From contig CM057462.1 in the NCBI GenBank assembly GCA_030035585.1, positions 69,412,734-69,476,733 on the forward strand: 64,000 nucleotides of DNA, given 5' to 3'. The notes under the pieces were generated by a model. That model was given only the letters and a program-made list of their open reading frames with translations, was not told the DNA's origin and ran no database searches. Source of the DNA: Dugong dugon (taxonomy: Eukaryota; Chordata; Mammalia; Sirenia; Dugongidae). Made by a program: the position numbers and the translations under genes. The number at the start of each line of letters is the position of its first letter. Position 1 is the first letter of the stretch. Of this stretch, positions 23,480 to 34,904 are shown piece by piece.

Positions 23480-24955
23480 GTCCCCAAGGGACCTTTATTT
23501 ACTTGTTCAGCACATTCCTTCTTCCAGTAAATGCCCCTTCTAACCGTGTGAGTCACATGGGACTCATCGTTTTACAGCCCCTGTCTTTAATCGCTGCATA
23601 GGACTGGGGATCTAGGCCAATCCTAGCCCTTCCCCAGGAGTTTTGCTACTGGGAGCAGAGAGACCCAGTCTCTGTCCCTCTTCAGTGGTAAAGCTGAAGA
23701 TGTGTGCCTGCAAGTTGCTGGCAACCATGTTTTCTAACACCTGGAGAATGCTAGTCAGGGGAGAGCAAAGCTAACAGAGAGAGGCCTACTGGCATTCCAG
23801 TTGTCCCTGAGGTCCTCTGCGCTCTGGCCTTTCCCACAGTTGGTTGTGTGAACCATTAAATCACCCAGGTTGCCTCAGTTAGTGCAACCAGTATGTTGAA
23901 CATTTAGGAAACATTGCAGGATAATCACAGACATCTGTCCTTTATTTTATCTCTTGCTGTCACATTAAAGTGTTTCAATGAGGAAAGTCCAGTGAATTTT
24001 TTGATACTTCTGTAGTATTAAAAATTCTCTGCTCACACTGAGTCTCCAATTCAGAAATTAAAATGTCTGGTCATATGTAATAGTCATAGCTTTCAGTTCA
24101 CTCAAAGCTTCAGCATTTCCCCTCCCCTCCATTAGGGCGTAATCCCAGATGGTGCCTGCCAAGAGAAAGGAACGGGTCCTGCTTCTTTCTCCTTCTCCTG
24201 CCCCAGCTGGGTGCTGTTTCAGACTTCACTGGGGTGAGGAAAGGAGAGAAATAATGTGGGCAGAAAAGACATAAGATGGTGTTGCCCTCTCTGGACCTGG
24301 CAGGTGTTTAAAGCTGACTTTGTGGGGTGCTTTTGTACATTTTTTGGAGAAACCTCTCCGTCTTGGGGACCCCTCACCTGCAATTCCCCTAATGCAAGTA
24401 ATACACTCATCTCAGCCTTGTCACATATTCCTTCTGAGAGCTCCTAGGAATCTGGATGTCTGCCCCCTGCCTCTGTCTGCTAAGGACCTAACACGGCCCC
24501 ACACTAGCTAATTCAGGCATCCTTTTCTGCAACAAATTCTGGAGTGCAGGCCAGTCCCAGTGCACCTCTCTCCTTCTGCAGCCAGCCAGCCTTCTTTTGT
24601 CCTTTAGACTTGTCAGATTGAGTTGGGCACCAGTCAGTCCACTTATTTTTCATACTTTAAGGGTCACATAGAGACAAGTAGTACCCATTTTGCCCCTTGA
24701 GGAGGTGGGGTTCATAACACAGTTATCCAAATAAATTCTGCAAATTCTCTCCTCCTTAATTTCTAACAACAATTTATGGTTGATGTAGGGAGGGCCTTAA
24801 GAATTATGTAATGAGTTTTTAGACATTTCCATTGCAAATTTACATCTTAGTTTAGCACCTCATTTTGGTGTCTGAAATTTATCATCTTAGAGGCTTAGTT
24901 GAAACATTCTTTTTTAACATCCTGTTATAGTAACTTGATTTTAATTTCTGATCCT
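23480..24955. other. Intronic sequence, nothing recognised
   Basis: No repeat or exon that I can identify. Both-strand open frames near 24220-24510 overlap each other and show no domain. Confidence 0.5.
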
Positions 24956-24969
24956 CATGACCAAAGAAT

Positions 24970-25910
24970 TTTTTTTTTTTTTTATATATTTTATTGTACT
25001 TCAGGTGAAGGCTTACAGAACAAATAGGTTCTCATGAAACAGAAGTACACATGTTGTTTTATGACATTGGTTAACAACCCCACAACATATCAACCCTCTA
25101 ACTTCTCAACCTTTTTTTTTTTGGTGAAAATACACATAGCCAAAGGTACACCGTTTCAAAAATTTCTACATACACAGTTCAGTGACATTGACTATGCTCT
25201 TCCAATTGTGCTGTTATTCTCACTTAAGATAAAGGCTTACAGAACAAAATAGTTTCTCATTTAACAATTACTACAAATGTTGCCCTATGACAATGGTTAA
25301 CAATCTCACAACACATCAACACTATCCTTACTCAGCCTTGGGTTCCCTATCACCAGCTTCCTTGTCCCCTTCTGCTTTCTGGCCCTTGTCACTGGACTCC
25401 TGTACCTCGTTAGTCTCATTTGGTTTTACGGGGCTGTCCACTCCCAGGCTGAACAGTGAACTTCGGAGGTAACTTCACCACTGAGCTAAAAGGGTGTCTG
25501 GGGGCCATACTCTCGGGGTTTCTCCAGTCTCCTTTAGGCCAGTAAATCTGGTCTTTTTTTTGTGAGTTAGAATTATGCTCTACATCCTTCTCCAGCTCTG
25601 TCCAGAACCCTCTGTTGTGATCCTGGTCGGAGCAGTCAGTGGTGGTAGCCGGGCACCATCTAGTCGTACTGGACTCAGTCCGGTGGAGGCCTTGGTAGCT
25701 GTGGACAGTTAGTCCTTCGGACTAATCTTTTCCTTGTATCCTGTTCTCTTCATTCTCCCTTGCTCCCAAAGGGATGAGACCAGTGGAGTATCTTAGATGG
25801 CTGCTCACAGGCTTTTAAGACCCCAGGCACTACTCACCAAGGTAGAATGAAGAGCATTGTCTTTATAAGCTGTGCCATGCCAGTTGAGCTAGATGTTCCC
25901 CGAGACCATG
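24970..25910 (-). mobile_element. L1 3' end with mosaic tail (copy 1)
   Basis: 5'-truncated minus-strand L1 with a T run at its left end and perfect 13-bp duplications ATGACCAAAGAAT (24957-24969 and 25911-25923). Read on the minus strand: type A 3' UTR, a type-B-like end (25110-25205 region, A run), then the last type A part again. The same arrangement occurs at 30222-30888. Confidence 0.93.
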
Positions 25911-25929
25911 ATGACCAAAGAATCTTGAT

Positions 25930-26020
25930 GATAATAACACTCAACAAATGTTTGCTGAGCATCTACTGTGTGTAGTCACAAAAGAGAAATGGTCCCAGCC
26001 CTCATGAGCTCTCAGTCTAG
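25930..26020 (-). repeat. L2 3'-end fragment
   Basis: 'cactcaacaaatgtttgctg', 'agcatctactgtgtg' and 'cagccctcatgagctctcag' are reversed L2 3' phrases. The following 26020-26160 may be an hAT relic but is too diverged to call. Confidence 0.65.
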
Positions 26021-26170
26021 GGCAGAGTTTGCAAATGCTTAGCCCACTGGCTGAATCCTGCCCATATACACTTTTTGGTTTACCCACACAGTCTTTACAT
26101 TTTTCTCAAATCCAATGACAGTATTTACAAATTGAGAAATCCAGATTCCTGGCTTGAGAAAAATCAGATC

Positions 26171-26526
26171 TGAGACCAGGGGAACCCCGGAAAGCATGGC
26201 CCCTGGATTTCTCTATCAGCCCAGAACTAAAACAGTTTCCGAGGCCAACTCTTCAGACAGGGATTGGACTGGACTGTGGGACATAAAGTGATACTCGTGA
26301 GGAGTGTCGCCTTTTAGCTCAAGTAGATACAAGAGACTAAATGGGCAGCTTCTGTTTGGAGGTGAGATGGGACGGTGGAGAAGGTTAGGAGCTGGTTGAA
26401 TGGACATGGGGAATCAAGGGTGGAAAGGAGGAGTGTGTTGTCACAGTATGGGGAGAGGAATTAGAGTCACTTAACAATGTATGTATAAATTTTTGTATAG
26501 GAAAAAAATTTTAAAAAGTTCCACTT
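26171..26526 (+). mobile_element. L1 3' end (type C), copy 1
   Basis: 'gaaagcatggcccctggatt', 'ccagaactaaaacagtttcc' and 'aacaatgtatgtataaattt' match the neighbouring copy at 26870-27200. 5'-truncated; its tail runs into the target of the next insertion. Confidence 0.8.
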
Positions 26527-26539
26527 AAGATTCCTGCAG

Positions 26540-27250
26540 CAGATCCTACTTTGGTGAGTGGCGTCTGGAGTCTTAAAAGCTTGCAAGCGGCCATCTAAGA
26601 TGCATCAATTGGTCCCAACCACCTGGAGTAAAGGAGAATGAAGAACATCAAAGACACAAGGAAAGTATTAGCCCAAGAGACAGAAAGGGCCACATAAACC
26701 AGAGACTTACTTCATCATCCTGAAACCAGAAGAACTAGATGGTGTCTGGCTACCACCAGTGACGGCCCTGACAGGGAACACAACAGAGAGTCCCTGATGG
26801 AGCAGGAGAAAGGTGGGTTGCAGAACTCAAATTCTAGGAAAAGACCATACTTAATGGTCTGACCGAGACTGGAGGAACCCCAGAAAGCATGGCCCCCAGA
26901 CTCTTTATCAACCCAGAACTAAAACAGTTTCCGACGCCAACTCTTCAGACAAAGACTGGACTAGACTGTGGGATATAAAATGATAGTTGTGAAGAGTGTG
27001 CATCTTAGCTCAGGCAGATACATGAGACTAAATGGGCAGCTTCTGTCTGGAGGTGAGATGAGAAAGCAGAGAGGGTCAGGAGCTGGTTGAATGGACACGG
27101 GAAATGAGAGGTGAAAGGGAGGAGTGTGCTGTCACAGTATAGGGAGAGCAATTAGGGTCACATAACAATGTACGATAAATTTTTGTATAAGAGACTAACA
27201 TGAAATGTAAACTTTCACTTAAACTCAACAATTAAAAAAAAAAAAAAAAA
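26540..27250 (+). mobile_element. L1 3' end (type C), copy 2
   Basis: Starts 'cagatcctactttggtgagt' and ends in about 17 A residues. Perfect 11-bp duplications GATTCCTGCAG at 26529-26539 and 27251-27261. Inserted just behind copy 1 in the same orientation. Confidence 0.93.
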
Positions 27251-27664
27251 GATTCCTGCAGTGACAACACAGATATAAAATCAGGTCACTATGTCTTAAT
27301 CAAAACAATGTAACTGCAATCAGCAATAAAACCACAGTAACTACAAAAAAAAAAACCAGAAGATCTAGCAACGTTGGGTCAGCATTGATACCTGGCATAG
27401 TTAGCTGGAACTGGTAGGGCTGCCCCCTTAGACAGGGTGTGTGGTTTCCAGATGTCTCTGTGACACTGAAGCCAAGTGTCAGTTGTCATTTATCATGATT
27501 GGGCTCACACAGTTGCTTTTCCTTATAGTAAACAATAAAGTGAAACGGTTCTGGTACTCATGTCTGTGAACAAAAGAGAGAAAACTAAAGATAAACCAAG
27601 AAAGCCATGGCAAGGACATAATTTCTTTAGAAATGCAAAGTGTTCTTACATATTTAATATGCAA

Positions 27665-27684
27665 TTGTGTGTGTGTGTGTGTAA
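27665..27684. repeat. Short (GT)n run
   Basis: About nine alternating TG units. Confidence 0.75.
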
Positions 27685-27814
27685 TAAACTTACGGTGCCA
27701 TTGGAAATAAACCACAGATATAAGTCTGGTTACTATACAGAAAAGATGTGTGGGAAAAAAGCCATGAATTGAAAAAAAAGACGTTTCAGCAGGATTTATT
27801 TTAAATGCAGCTAA

Positions 27815-27970
27815 AGACCCTCAACGAGATGGATTGACACAGTGGCTGCAACAGTGGGCTCTAGCGTAACGATTGTAAGCATGGCTCAGGACCTGGCAGT
27901 GTTTCGTTCCGTGGTACATGGGGTAGCTATGAGTCAGAACCGACTCGACAGCACCTAACAACAATAACAA
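27815..27970 (+). mobile_element. RTE 3'-tail fragment
   Basis: Final part of an RTE LINE: 'accctcaacgagatggattg', 'cctggcagtgtttcgttccg', 'ctatgagtcagaaccgactc', CCTAACAACAATAACAA. Severely 5'-truncated. Confidence 0.88.
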
Positions 27971-27974
27971 AATA

Positions 27975-29646
27975 AGTGGTGTGAGCTGCTTCCAAAGAAC
28001 TTTACCTTCACTCACTTCCCTGATTGATGTTATATTCTTGCCTGGCCTCAGACACGTAAGTTTGCAATGAGGGGAAAAACATTCTGCATTCTCTCTGGAA
28101 GGAATCGGCCTAAGGGTGGAGTCATTGTTCTTCCAAGGGAGCCTCAGGTCTGAGGAGTTTCGCAGGATCGTTGCTCCCAGGCTGTGACCACCTGGGGAAA
28201 AGTAGTGGCTTTTCAGCTAGTTGATGAGGTTTTATTTCTCACGGAGTGGTAAGATAGGATTGTTGAAAGAGTATTAAACTTTGAAACTAACCCTTTTTGC
28301 AAATTGTGTTTTTAGCTTTTTTTTAAGCCTTTTTTGTTTGTTTTCCTTCTTGATTTTTATAAGTTCTGGATATATTAAGGAAAGTCTGTCATCCACGTGT
28401 CTGAGTTGGAGCAAAACCAGAATTATTCTGAGGAAAAGCTTTCACTTGCCCAAGGGTTCTGTTGAGTCGTGTGTCCTAGTCGGTATTTTTGGTTTGAAGC
28501 AAGGGATTGAAGCTCTCATGGCAGCTTCGCTGATTGTGAAAGCGCAGGAGTCTGGCCTTAATTGGCCCTGCAGAGTGGCTCCTGGGAGGCCTTTGTCCGC
28601 TTGTTTAACTTCTGTGTCTTGGCCATTTATTGCTTATTAAAGGCTGAGTTCCTTGAAGGCTTTGCTGCCTGGCCTTTTTCCATCCAGCTTTGTGGCCTCG
28701 TTACTCTGTTTTATCTTCAGATTAAGACAGTCCAGTTGAGAACTGTAGTCATTGACCACCTTGTTTTGGCACATCCACTTTTTGAACACACACACACTTT
28801 GCAATACAGAACAAAGCTGTAAGAAACAATCCTATGAAATTTCCTATCATTTTCTTTATATAAATATGTTTGAAGACACAGACGAAATTTCCTTTAAGTC
28901 TTAGTACCAGAAATAGCTGTGATTCTCCTGGTTTATCTTAGGGACACTGTGAACCATGAAAGCAGTGCTTTGCACTTAGTTTTAACTTTGAGAAATCTTG
29001 GTGACAGATCTGTACTCCTCCTCCAGCAAGCATACAGGACCTTAGGACGTCCATTTTTGGTGTTCTCCTTACTCCAGCTGCATTTTATTATTTTTCTTAT
29101 GCTTATTTTCCGTTTGGCCCCCAGATTCCTTCTTTTTAAAATCTTGTACTTCATACAATTTTGCATAATTGCTTCAACTTCATTTGAGAATGAAGCAAGA
29201 TATAAAGAACTTAAATACATTAAAATTTATCATTTGCTGCAAAAATTTTACAAATTTGTTTTTCAATTTTATTTAGAAGCAGAGATTGCTCTGACCCTCT
29301 TACTTCTCCAGGGGCCAAGTGTTTTGTTTTTTACTAAGATTCAGTTTCAAGTACCCCATTTATGCAGGAAAGCAGTTATATCCCAGCCTAGGACTGGTTG
29401 GCCTGGAAGAGGCCTGGGAAACACCTGATGTTGAACCTGGTCGTTCACATGGTAGGTGTTCAACAGGTGTTTCATGACAAATTTAGTTGTGTCTTATGTA
29501 TTTGATTCTGCTCTTTGAAGTGGTAGGATTGTATTCTCTTCCAAGGGCTGGCTGTCTCTGTGGTCTAGGTCTGAGGAGTGTGGTCTGCTAGGGTCAGCAG
29601 TGGCTTGACTTCAGTGACTATTTTCTGTTTTTCTGTTCTATTTCAG
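27975..29646. other. Repeat-poor intron upstream of the 43-bp exon
   Basis: About 1.65 kb with no repeat I recognise, unlike most of the window. T-rich in its second half. Open frames of 119 codons (28281-28640) and 169 codons (28919-29428) are hydrophobic because of T-richness and have no domain. It ends in the ST3GAL3 acceptor. Confidence 0.55.
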
Positions 29647-29689
29647 AGTATGACCGGCTGGGCTTCCTCCTGAAGCTGGACTCTAAACT
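29647..29689 (+). CDS. ST3GAL3: ST3GAL3 internal coding exon (43 bp)
   Basis: Seen: a polypyrimidine tract ending TTTCAG (29641-29646), an open 43-bp exon, and a GTGAGT donor at 29690. Read with two bases completing a preceding codon, it encodes a Glu (split), then YDRLGFLLKLDSKL with the last Leu codon split CT|G. Known family: this matches the stem-to-catalytic junction of ST3 beta-galactoside alpha-2,3-sialyltransferase 3, a type II Golgi membrane enzyme that transfers sialic acid from CMP-Neu5Ac to terminal galactose of glycans. It corresponds to about residues 56-70 of the 375-residue human protein. The Lys in LLKLD is Asn in human and Lys in mouse (from memory). The length is not a multiple of three, so skipping it would shift the frame. 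The phase fits the exon at 51382. Upstream exons (cytosolic tail, membrane anchor) were not found here. Identification is confident; the boundaries are by eye. Confidence 0.93.
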
Positions 29690-30221
29690 GTGAGTAGAAT
29701 GAGAAAGTGTCTTGACTCTGTGGTAGAGCAGTCTGGTCTCTTAGAGCTGAGGTCCAACTTTGAAGGGTCAGCTTTCATGGCCCCTGTGGTTGGTGGGGGA
29801 TCCCTGGGGCCTCTGTCCTCAGTCCGTTAGCAGAATCTTTGAGCATGTTACAGTGTGCAGCGCCTGGAGAAGATGAGGTGTGCATGCAAACATAAGGCTA
29901 CAGATTTGGCTGGCACAGGCAACTCTTTTCAGAAGATGGCTGCTGCCAGGAGTTTGAGGGACAGGGAGGCCCCGGGAGAGACTTCTGGCTACAGAGGAGG
30001 ATGGCTAGGTCACAACAGGAGGCAGTGTGGCCTCTCAAATATGCTCTGCAGCCTGGCAGGCAAACCCTTCTGTGATCTGGACTCTCCTTCCTCTCCAGCC
30101 TCAACTCCTGTCACTCTCCCACAGCTAAACCCTCCTTTTCCGTAAACCTTTGCATGTGCTGTTATCTGTGCCTACAACTCCCTTTCCTTGCTGGTCCACT
30201 TGGAAAGCTCACAAGCGGAAT

Positions 30222-30888
30222 TTTTTTAATTTTTTTATTTTTATTTTTATTTTATTTTTTATTGTACTTCAGATGAAGGCTTACAGAACAAATAGTTTCT
30301 CATGAAACAGAAGTACACATGTTGTTTTATGACATTGGTTAACAACCCCACAACATATCAACCCTCTAACTTCTCAACCTTTTTTTTTTTGGTGAAAATA
30401 CACGTAGCCAAAGAGACACCATTTCAAAAATTTCTACATGCACAGTTCAGTGACGTTGACTACGCTCTTCCAATTGTGCTGTTATTCTCACTTTAGATGA
30501 AGGCTTACGGAACAAAATAGTTTCTCATTTAACAGTTACTACAAATGTTGCCCTATGACAATGGTTAACAATCTCACAACACATCAACAACATCCTTACT
30601 CAACCTTGGGTTCCCTATCACCAGCTTCCTTGTCCCCTTCTGCCTTCTGGCCCTTGTCACTGGACTCCTGTACCTCGTTAGTCTCATTTGGTTTTACGGG
30701 GCTGTCCACGGTCCCAGGCTGAACAGTGAACCTCGGAGGTAGCTTCACCACTGTTTAAAAGGGTGTCTGGGGGCCATACTCTCGGGGTTTCTCCAGTCTC
30801 CTTTAGGCCAGTAAATCTGGTCTTTTTTTTTGTGACTTAGAATTATGCTCTACATCCTTCTCCAGGTCTTCCAGAACCCTCTGTGCTT
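30222..30888 (-). mobile_element. L1 3' end with mosaic tail (copy 2)
   Basis: Same mosaic structure as 24970-25910, shorter at its 5' side (ends at 'ccagaaccctctgtg'). Duplication ACAAGCGGAAT at 30211-30221 and 30889-30899. The left-hand T/A-rich tail is an expanded ATTTTT-type repeat. Confidence 0.93.
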
Positions 30889-31016
30889 ACAAGCGGAATG
30901 TTAAGGCTAAACTCACAGACTACTTCCTCCCCACACAAAGTTAATTATCTCTTTTTCTATGCTTCTTTAAATTTTCTCCTGTCACCAGTTATCTCATTGT
31001 AGTGTAATTAGTTGTG

Positions 31017-31171
31017 TACTTGTTGCCGTGGAGTAGATTCTGACTCATAGTAACTCTATAGGACAGAGTAGAACTGCCCTGCAGGGTTTCCAAGGAACAG
31101 CTGGTAGATTCCGTCTGCCGACCTTTTTGTTAGCAGCCAAATGCTTAATCACTTGCGCCACCAGCGCCCCA
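31017..31171 (-). mobile_element. AfroSINE
   Basis: Reverse copy: 'ttgccgtggagtagattctg', 'acagagtagaactgccctgc', 'cacttgcgccaccagcg'. Flanked by AATTAG-containing sequence on both sides, a probable imperfect duplication. Confidence 0.88.
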
Positions 31172-31199
31172 ATTAGCGTGTAGGAAGTATTAATTTGTT

Positions 31200-31520
31200 A
31201 AGAACAAAGTCTTGGAGCAAGGCAAAGCTTGGTCCAAATCTCAGATTGCCTTTTACTCTCTTTGTGATTTTGTTAATTTTATTTTATTTTTTTGTTTTTT
31301 GCTGTAGTTTAAGTGAAAGTTTACATTTCAAGTTAGTCTTTTATACAAAAATTTATACATACATTGTTATGTGACCCTAATTGTGCTCCCTGTACTGTGG
31401 TCTCTTTGTGATTTTGAACAAGCTGCTTAACCACTGTGAACTTCAGTTTCGTTTGTAAGATGAAGACAACAATATATTTCCCTCACTGGGTAGTGGTAGG
31501 ATTTAACTGAAATGATTAAT
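31200..31520 (+). repeat. MIR SINE split by an L1 tail
   Basis: The left part (to 31272) and the right part (from 31401, 'acaagctgcttaaccactgt', 'agtttcgtttgtaagatgaa') form one MIR once the L1 tail insertion is removed. Confidence 0.65.
31273..31400 (-). mobile_element. 128-bp L1 (type C) 3'-tail insertion
   Basis: Complement of the last about 120 bp of the type C L1 3' end ('gtttaagtgaaagtttacat', 'tgtgaccctaattgtgctcc'). Perfect 16-bp duplications TCTCTTTGTGATTTTG at 31257-31272 and 31401-31416. A very short, clean retrotransposition product. Confidence 0.93.
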
Positions 31521-31634
31521 TCATAGGAGGCTTTCAAGGGTATATAATCCTTTCAAGATCTTTGCCCTGTTAGTATCTCTAACACCTAGACGGTACTAGC
31601 ATATGTTTGTTTGGTGCTTGGCAAACACGGAACG

Positions 31635-31654
31635 CATGGATGGATGGATGGATG
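31635..31654. repeat. (GGAT)n microsatellite
   Basis: Four to five ATGG units. Confidence 0.8.
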
Positions 31655-31994
31655 AGTATGCACTTCTCCCATTCAACTCAGATGCTTGAGATGGGCTCTC
31701 TCCACTCTGTGCGTCCATGCCCTGTGCAGGACCTCTCACATGGCAGATGCTCAATAAATGCTTGCTAAACTACCTTACTACTAACTGTGCGCTCCTTGAT
31801 GTTATTAGTCATCCTTGTACACCTATGTCCCCTGTCAGACAGACATCATCAAAGGTCAGAATTGTGTCTCCTTCCTTTATGCAAAAACCAGCTTTCCAAA
31901 GGCCTTGATCACAGCTTCTAATGGTGATGGTCTCACATATATACAAGGCATCAAACCAGGGGCTGTTAGGCTTTCCCACTGAACTGTCTGGCAT

Positions 31995-32198
31995 GTTGTT
32001 GTTGTGTGCCATCAAGTTGATTTCAGCTCATAGCGACCCTGTAGGAAACAGTAGAGTCTTTCCTATAAAGATTGTGAATCTTTACAGAAGCAGACTGCCA
32101 TATCTTTCTCCCATGGAGGAGCTGGTGGTTTCAAACCGCTGACCTTTTGGTTAGCAGCCCAGCACTTAACTAACCACTGCTCTACCAGGGCTTCTTAT
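31995..32198 (-). mobile_element. AfroSINE, long subtype
   Basis: Reverse copy with the internal 'cagactgccatatctttctc' segment. Duplications TGTCTGGCAT (31985-31994) and TGTCTGGTAT (32199-32208), one mismatch. Confidence 0.92.
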
Positions 32199-32214
32199 TG
32201 TCTGGTATATAGCC

Positions 32215-33065
32215 TCTTTTTTTAGAATCTGACATCTTGGCTCCGGTACCTTACACTATGAGTTCTAGCATTGTAACTCTTCCAACTTTTGTACATCTGT
32301 GAGACAGCTACAAGGGAAGAATGATCTGCTCTTTAAACCAAGCTAGTGGAGAAATGTTAACACACGTTAATACCTGGGAAATGGAGCTTAATTGTGCTAG
32401 AAAGCCACAGGCTTCACTCCTAGAAAATGTTTCATTTATTTCTCTGGGCAAAAAAACAAATCAAGTGCAAGCCATAGCAAGTGAAATGCCAGCAGAATAT
32501 AGAAAATACACAGTAATTACCAAGTTGTGAATCACATTGATGAACAAAAGACAAATTATCTGGGACGAGTTAACTACAGTATTTGAAGTGTCTTCAACAG
32601 TGTAAGGAGGAGATTTAGGAGGACACTCCTGCCCTGCTGTCCTGACAATTGGATGGTACAGAGTAGGCTGTTGTGTACATTGCTGTTGTGTATCAGGCTG
32701 GCTCCGTGAACCATTTGAGTCAGCTTGGTCTTTTGCCCTTGGATTGGCTTGATTTCATTTGATTTAACTCACAACTTAATGTGTAAGCTAGAACTTTCCT
32801 ACCTCTTCCTGCAAAGGCTTCCCTAATCCAATACTATCTTCAGAAGAAAGAACAGCTATGTGGGAAAGGTTTTCACCTGCTTTCAGGGAGAAGTTCCCAA
32901 GTTAAGGATTCTGCTTTGGGGGGATCATTCCTCAGCAAAGTTCAGTTCTCCCCTTGTAGAATCTTTCTCTGGTTATGTTGTGTTCTTTTTCTGAAGTATA
33001 GGAAAAGACCTGAACTTGAATTAGCAGAGCTGGGTTTAAATTCCTTATGACTTTAGATTATTCAT
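32215..33065. other. Intronic sequence, little recognised
   Basis: A weak MIR-like stretch at about 32995-33060; otherwise nothing identifiable. Confidence 0.45.
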
Positions 33066-33069
33066 TTCA

Positions 33070-33260
33070 TCTGTATGACTCTTGATTTTCTATTATAAGG
33101 ATAAAGGTATAAGGATTCATATGTTCTAGGAAACTTTCAGTCATTATGTCTTTATATATTGCCTCTGTCCCACTCTCTCTACTCTTCTGAAATTCTGATT
33201 AAATGTATTTTAGACTTTCTCATTGTAGCTTTCATGTCTATTAATTTCTCTCCCATATTT
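33070..33260 (-). repeat. L1M/HAL1 fragment
   Basis: Resembles the reverse-oriented L1M sequence at 57310-57400 ('atatattgcctctgtcccac' and similar). Low identity. Confidence 0.45.
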
Positions 33261-33599
33261 TCTATCTTTTGATCCTTTGCACACTAAAATAGAACCCCAA
33301 AGACTCAGGGTAAGGATAAAGTAGAACTACAATTGCACCCTCAAGCCAGGACTTCCGGAAAAGTTTCCATAGCTCTGAGTGGATTGGATCAAAATGTTAA
33401 CAAAACCAAAACCCTTGATAGTTACAGCTAGAGTTCTCATCACTCAAGTGATCCAGGGAGCGTCAAGGTATGAACTCAGCTTAAGGTATTCCAAACTGGC
33501 AATGCCTCCAGGCACCTGGCAGAAGCAAATGCAAACCCTCTTTGAAAAAAAACATGTATATTTCCACAAATAACTTCTCAAGGAAGTAAGCAGTTTATA

Positions 33600-34112
33600 G
33601 CAAAAATTACTAAGCACACAAGGAAATAAGTTTCTTTTAGTAAGAACCATGAAAAACAACAGACAACAGAAGGGACCCACAAAGACTTCTGAAATTGGAA
33701 TTACTAGAGACAGCTTGGAGCCCTGGTGGCACAGTGGTTAAGAGCTTGGCTGCTAACCAAAAGTTGGCAGTTTGAATCCACCAGCTGCTCCTTGGAAGCC
33801 CTATGGGGCAGTTCTGCTCCATCCCATAGGGTTGCTATGAGTTGGAATCGACTCGACGGCAACGGGTTAGACACTGTATAAAAACAATTATGTATACTGT
33901 ATTTAAGGAAATAGAAGACAAGATCGAAACACATGCATAGAATAGGAAACTATACAAAGGAAAATATTAAATTTGAAAAAAAAGGAACTTATAGAATTGA
34001 AAACTATAGTAGACAAAATTAAAAGTTCAATAAAAGGGTTTAGCAACAGATTAGATAAAACAGAAAACAGAGTTGGTGAACTTGAAGATAAGCCAGAAGA
34101 AATTATCTATAA
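33600..34112 (+). repeat. L1M/HAL1 5' region, split by an AfroSINE
   Basis: 'gaaaaacaacagacaacaga', 'agggacccacaaagacttct', then after the SINE 'aacaattatgtatactgtat', 'agcaacagattagataaaac' and 'gttggtgaacttgaagata', all L1M ORF1-region phrases. Confidence 0.65.
33718..33865 (+). mobile_element. AfroSINE, close to consensus
   Basis: 'ggagccctggtggcacagtg', box B 'cagtttgaatccacc', and tail 'gagttggaatcgactcgacg' ending GGCAACGGG. Lacks the extra internal segment of the long subtype. Confidence 0.93.
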
Positions 34113-34114
34113 GA

Positions 34115-34575
34115 GAGGTCAGCAAACATTTTTTGTAAAGGGCCGGAGAGAAAATATTTTAAGCTTTTTGGGCCTTATATATAAATGAATGAGTATGGCT
34201 ATATTCCAATAAAACCTTATTTATAGATACTGAAACTTAAATTTCATATGGTTTTTATGTGTCATGAAATATTCTCCTTTTGATTTTTTTTTTACCCAAC
34301 CTTTAAAAAATGTAAGGAAACCCTGGTGGTGTAGTGGTTAAGAGCTACAGCTGCTAACCAAAATGTCAGCAGTTGGAATCCACCAGGCGCTCTTTGGAAA
34401 CTATGGGGTAGTTCTACTCTGACCTATAGGGTTGCTATCAATTGGAATCAACTCGATGGCAACGAGTTTTGGTTTATTAAAAAATGCAAAGAGCATTCTT
34501 AACTCACAGGCCATAAAGAAATAGGTGGTAGATCAGATTTGGCCCACAGGTTGTACTTGGCTGACCCCTGATCAA
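34115..34575. mobile_element. hAT-type nonautonomous element split by an AfroSINE
   Basis: Outer parts 'ggtcagcaaacattttttgt', 'attccaataaaaccttattt' and 'agatttggcccacaggttgt' belong to the family of the element at 8103-8316. The AfroSINE at 34316-34476 sits in the middle. Confidence 0.75.
34316..34476 (+). mobile_element. AfroSINE
   Basis: 'gaaaccctggtggtgtagtg' head and 'ggaatcaactcgatggcaac' tail. Duplications TTAAAAAATGTAA (34303-34315) and TTAAAAAATGCAA (34477-34489), one mismatch. Confidence 0.93.
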
Positions 34576-34904
34576 GAATGCAGCACAGAGATGTAGCTGC
34601 ATGAGATTTGTCTTCCCACTCCATGAAACCCTATTATATAGAAATACTCTTAAAATATCTCTTATGTCCAGTGATATTCCAAAAGTCTGGAAATAAGTGT
34701 TTTGGATTTTTTTGTCTTCACTATATTATTTTAATTATGTCTTTGTGGAATAAATTGTTTTATATTTTCTTTGAGAACTCCCTGCTGCTTATGTCTACGT
34801 GATAAAACCACTTGTCACTGGTATAAAAATTATTCTAAGTACTTACGTGCAGTGAACTGTACAAAACCTTGTCTTTTAATAGCAAGATCTGTTGTTCAGC
34901 AGGG

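Noticed and set aside
28281..28640. 119-codon open frame with a hydrophobic N-terminus resembling a signal peptide
   Set aside because: Hydrophobic run comes from a T-rich tract; no family features, no second supporting exon.
28919..29428. 169-codon open frame upstream of the ST3GAL3 exon
   Set aside because: Hydrophobic because the DNA is T-rich; no domain, splice structure or promoter context. Length is within chance for six frames of 64 kb.
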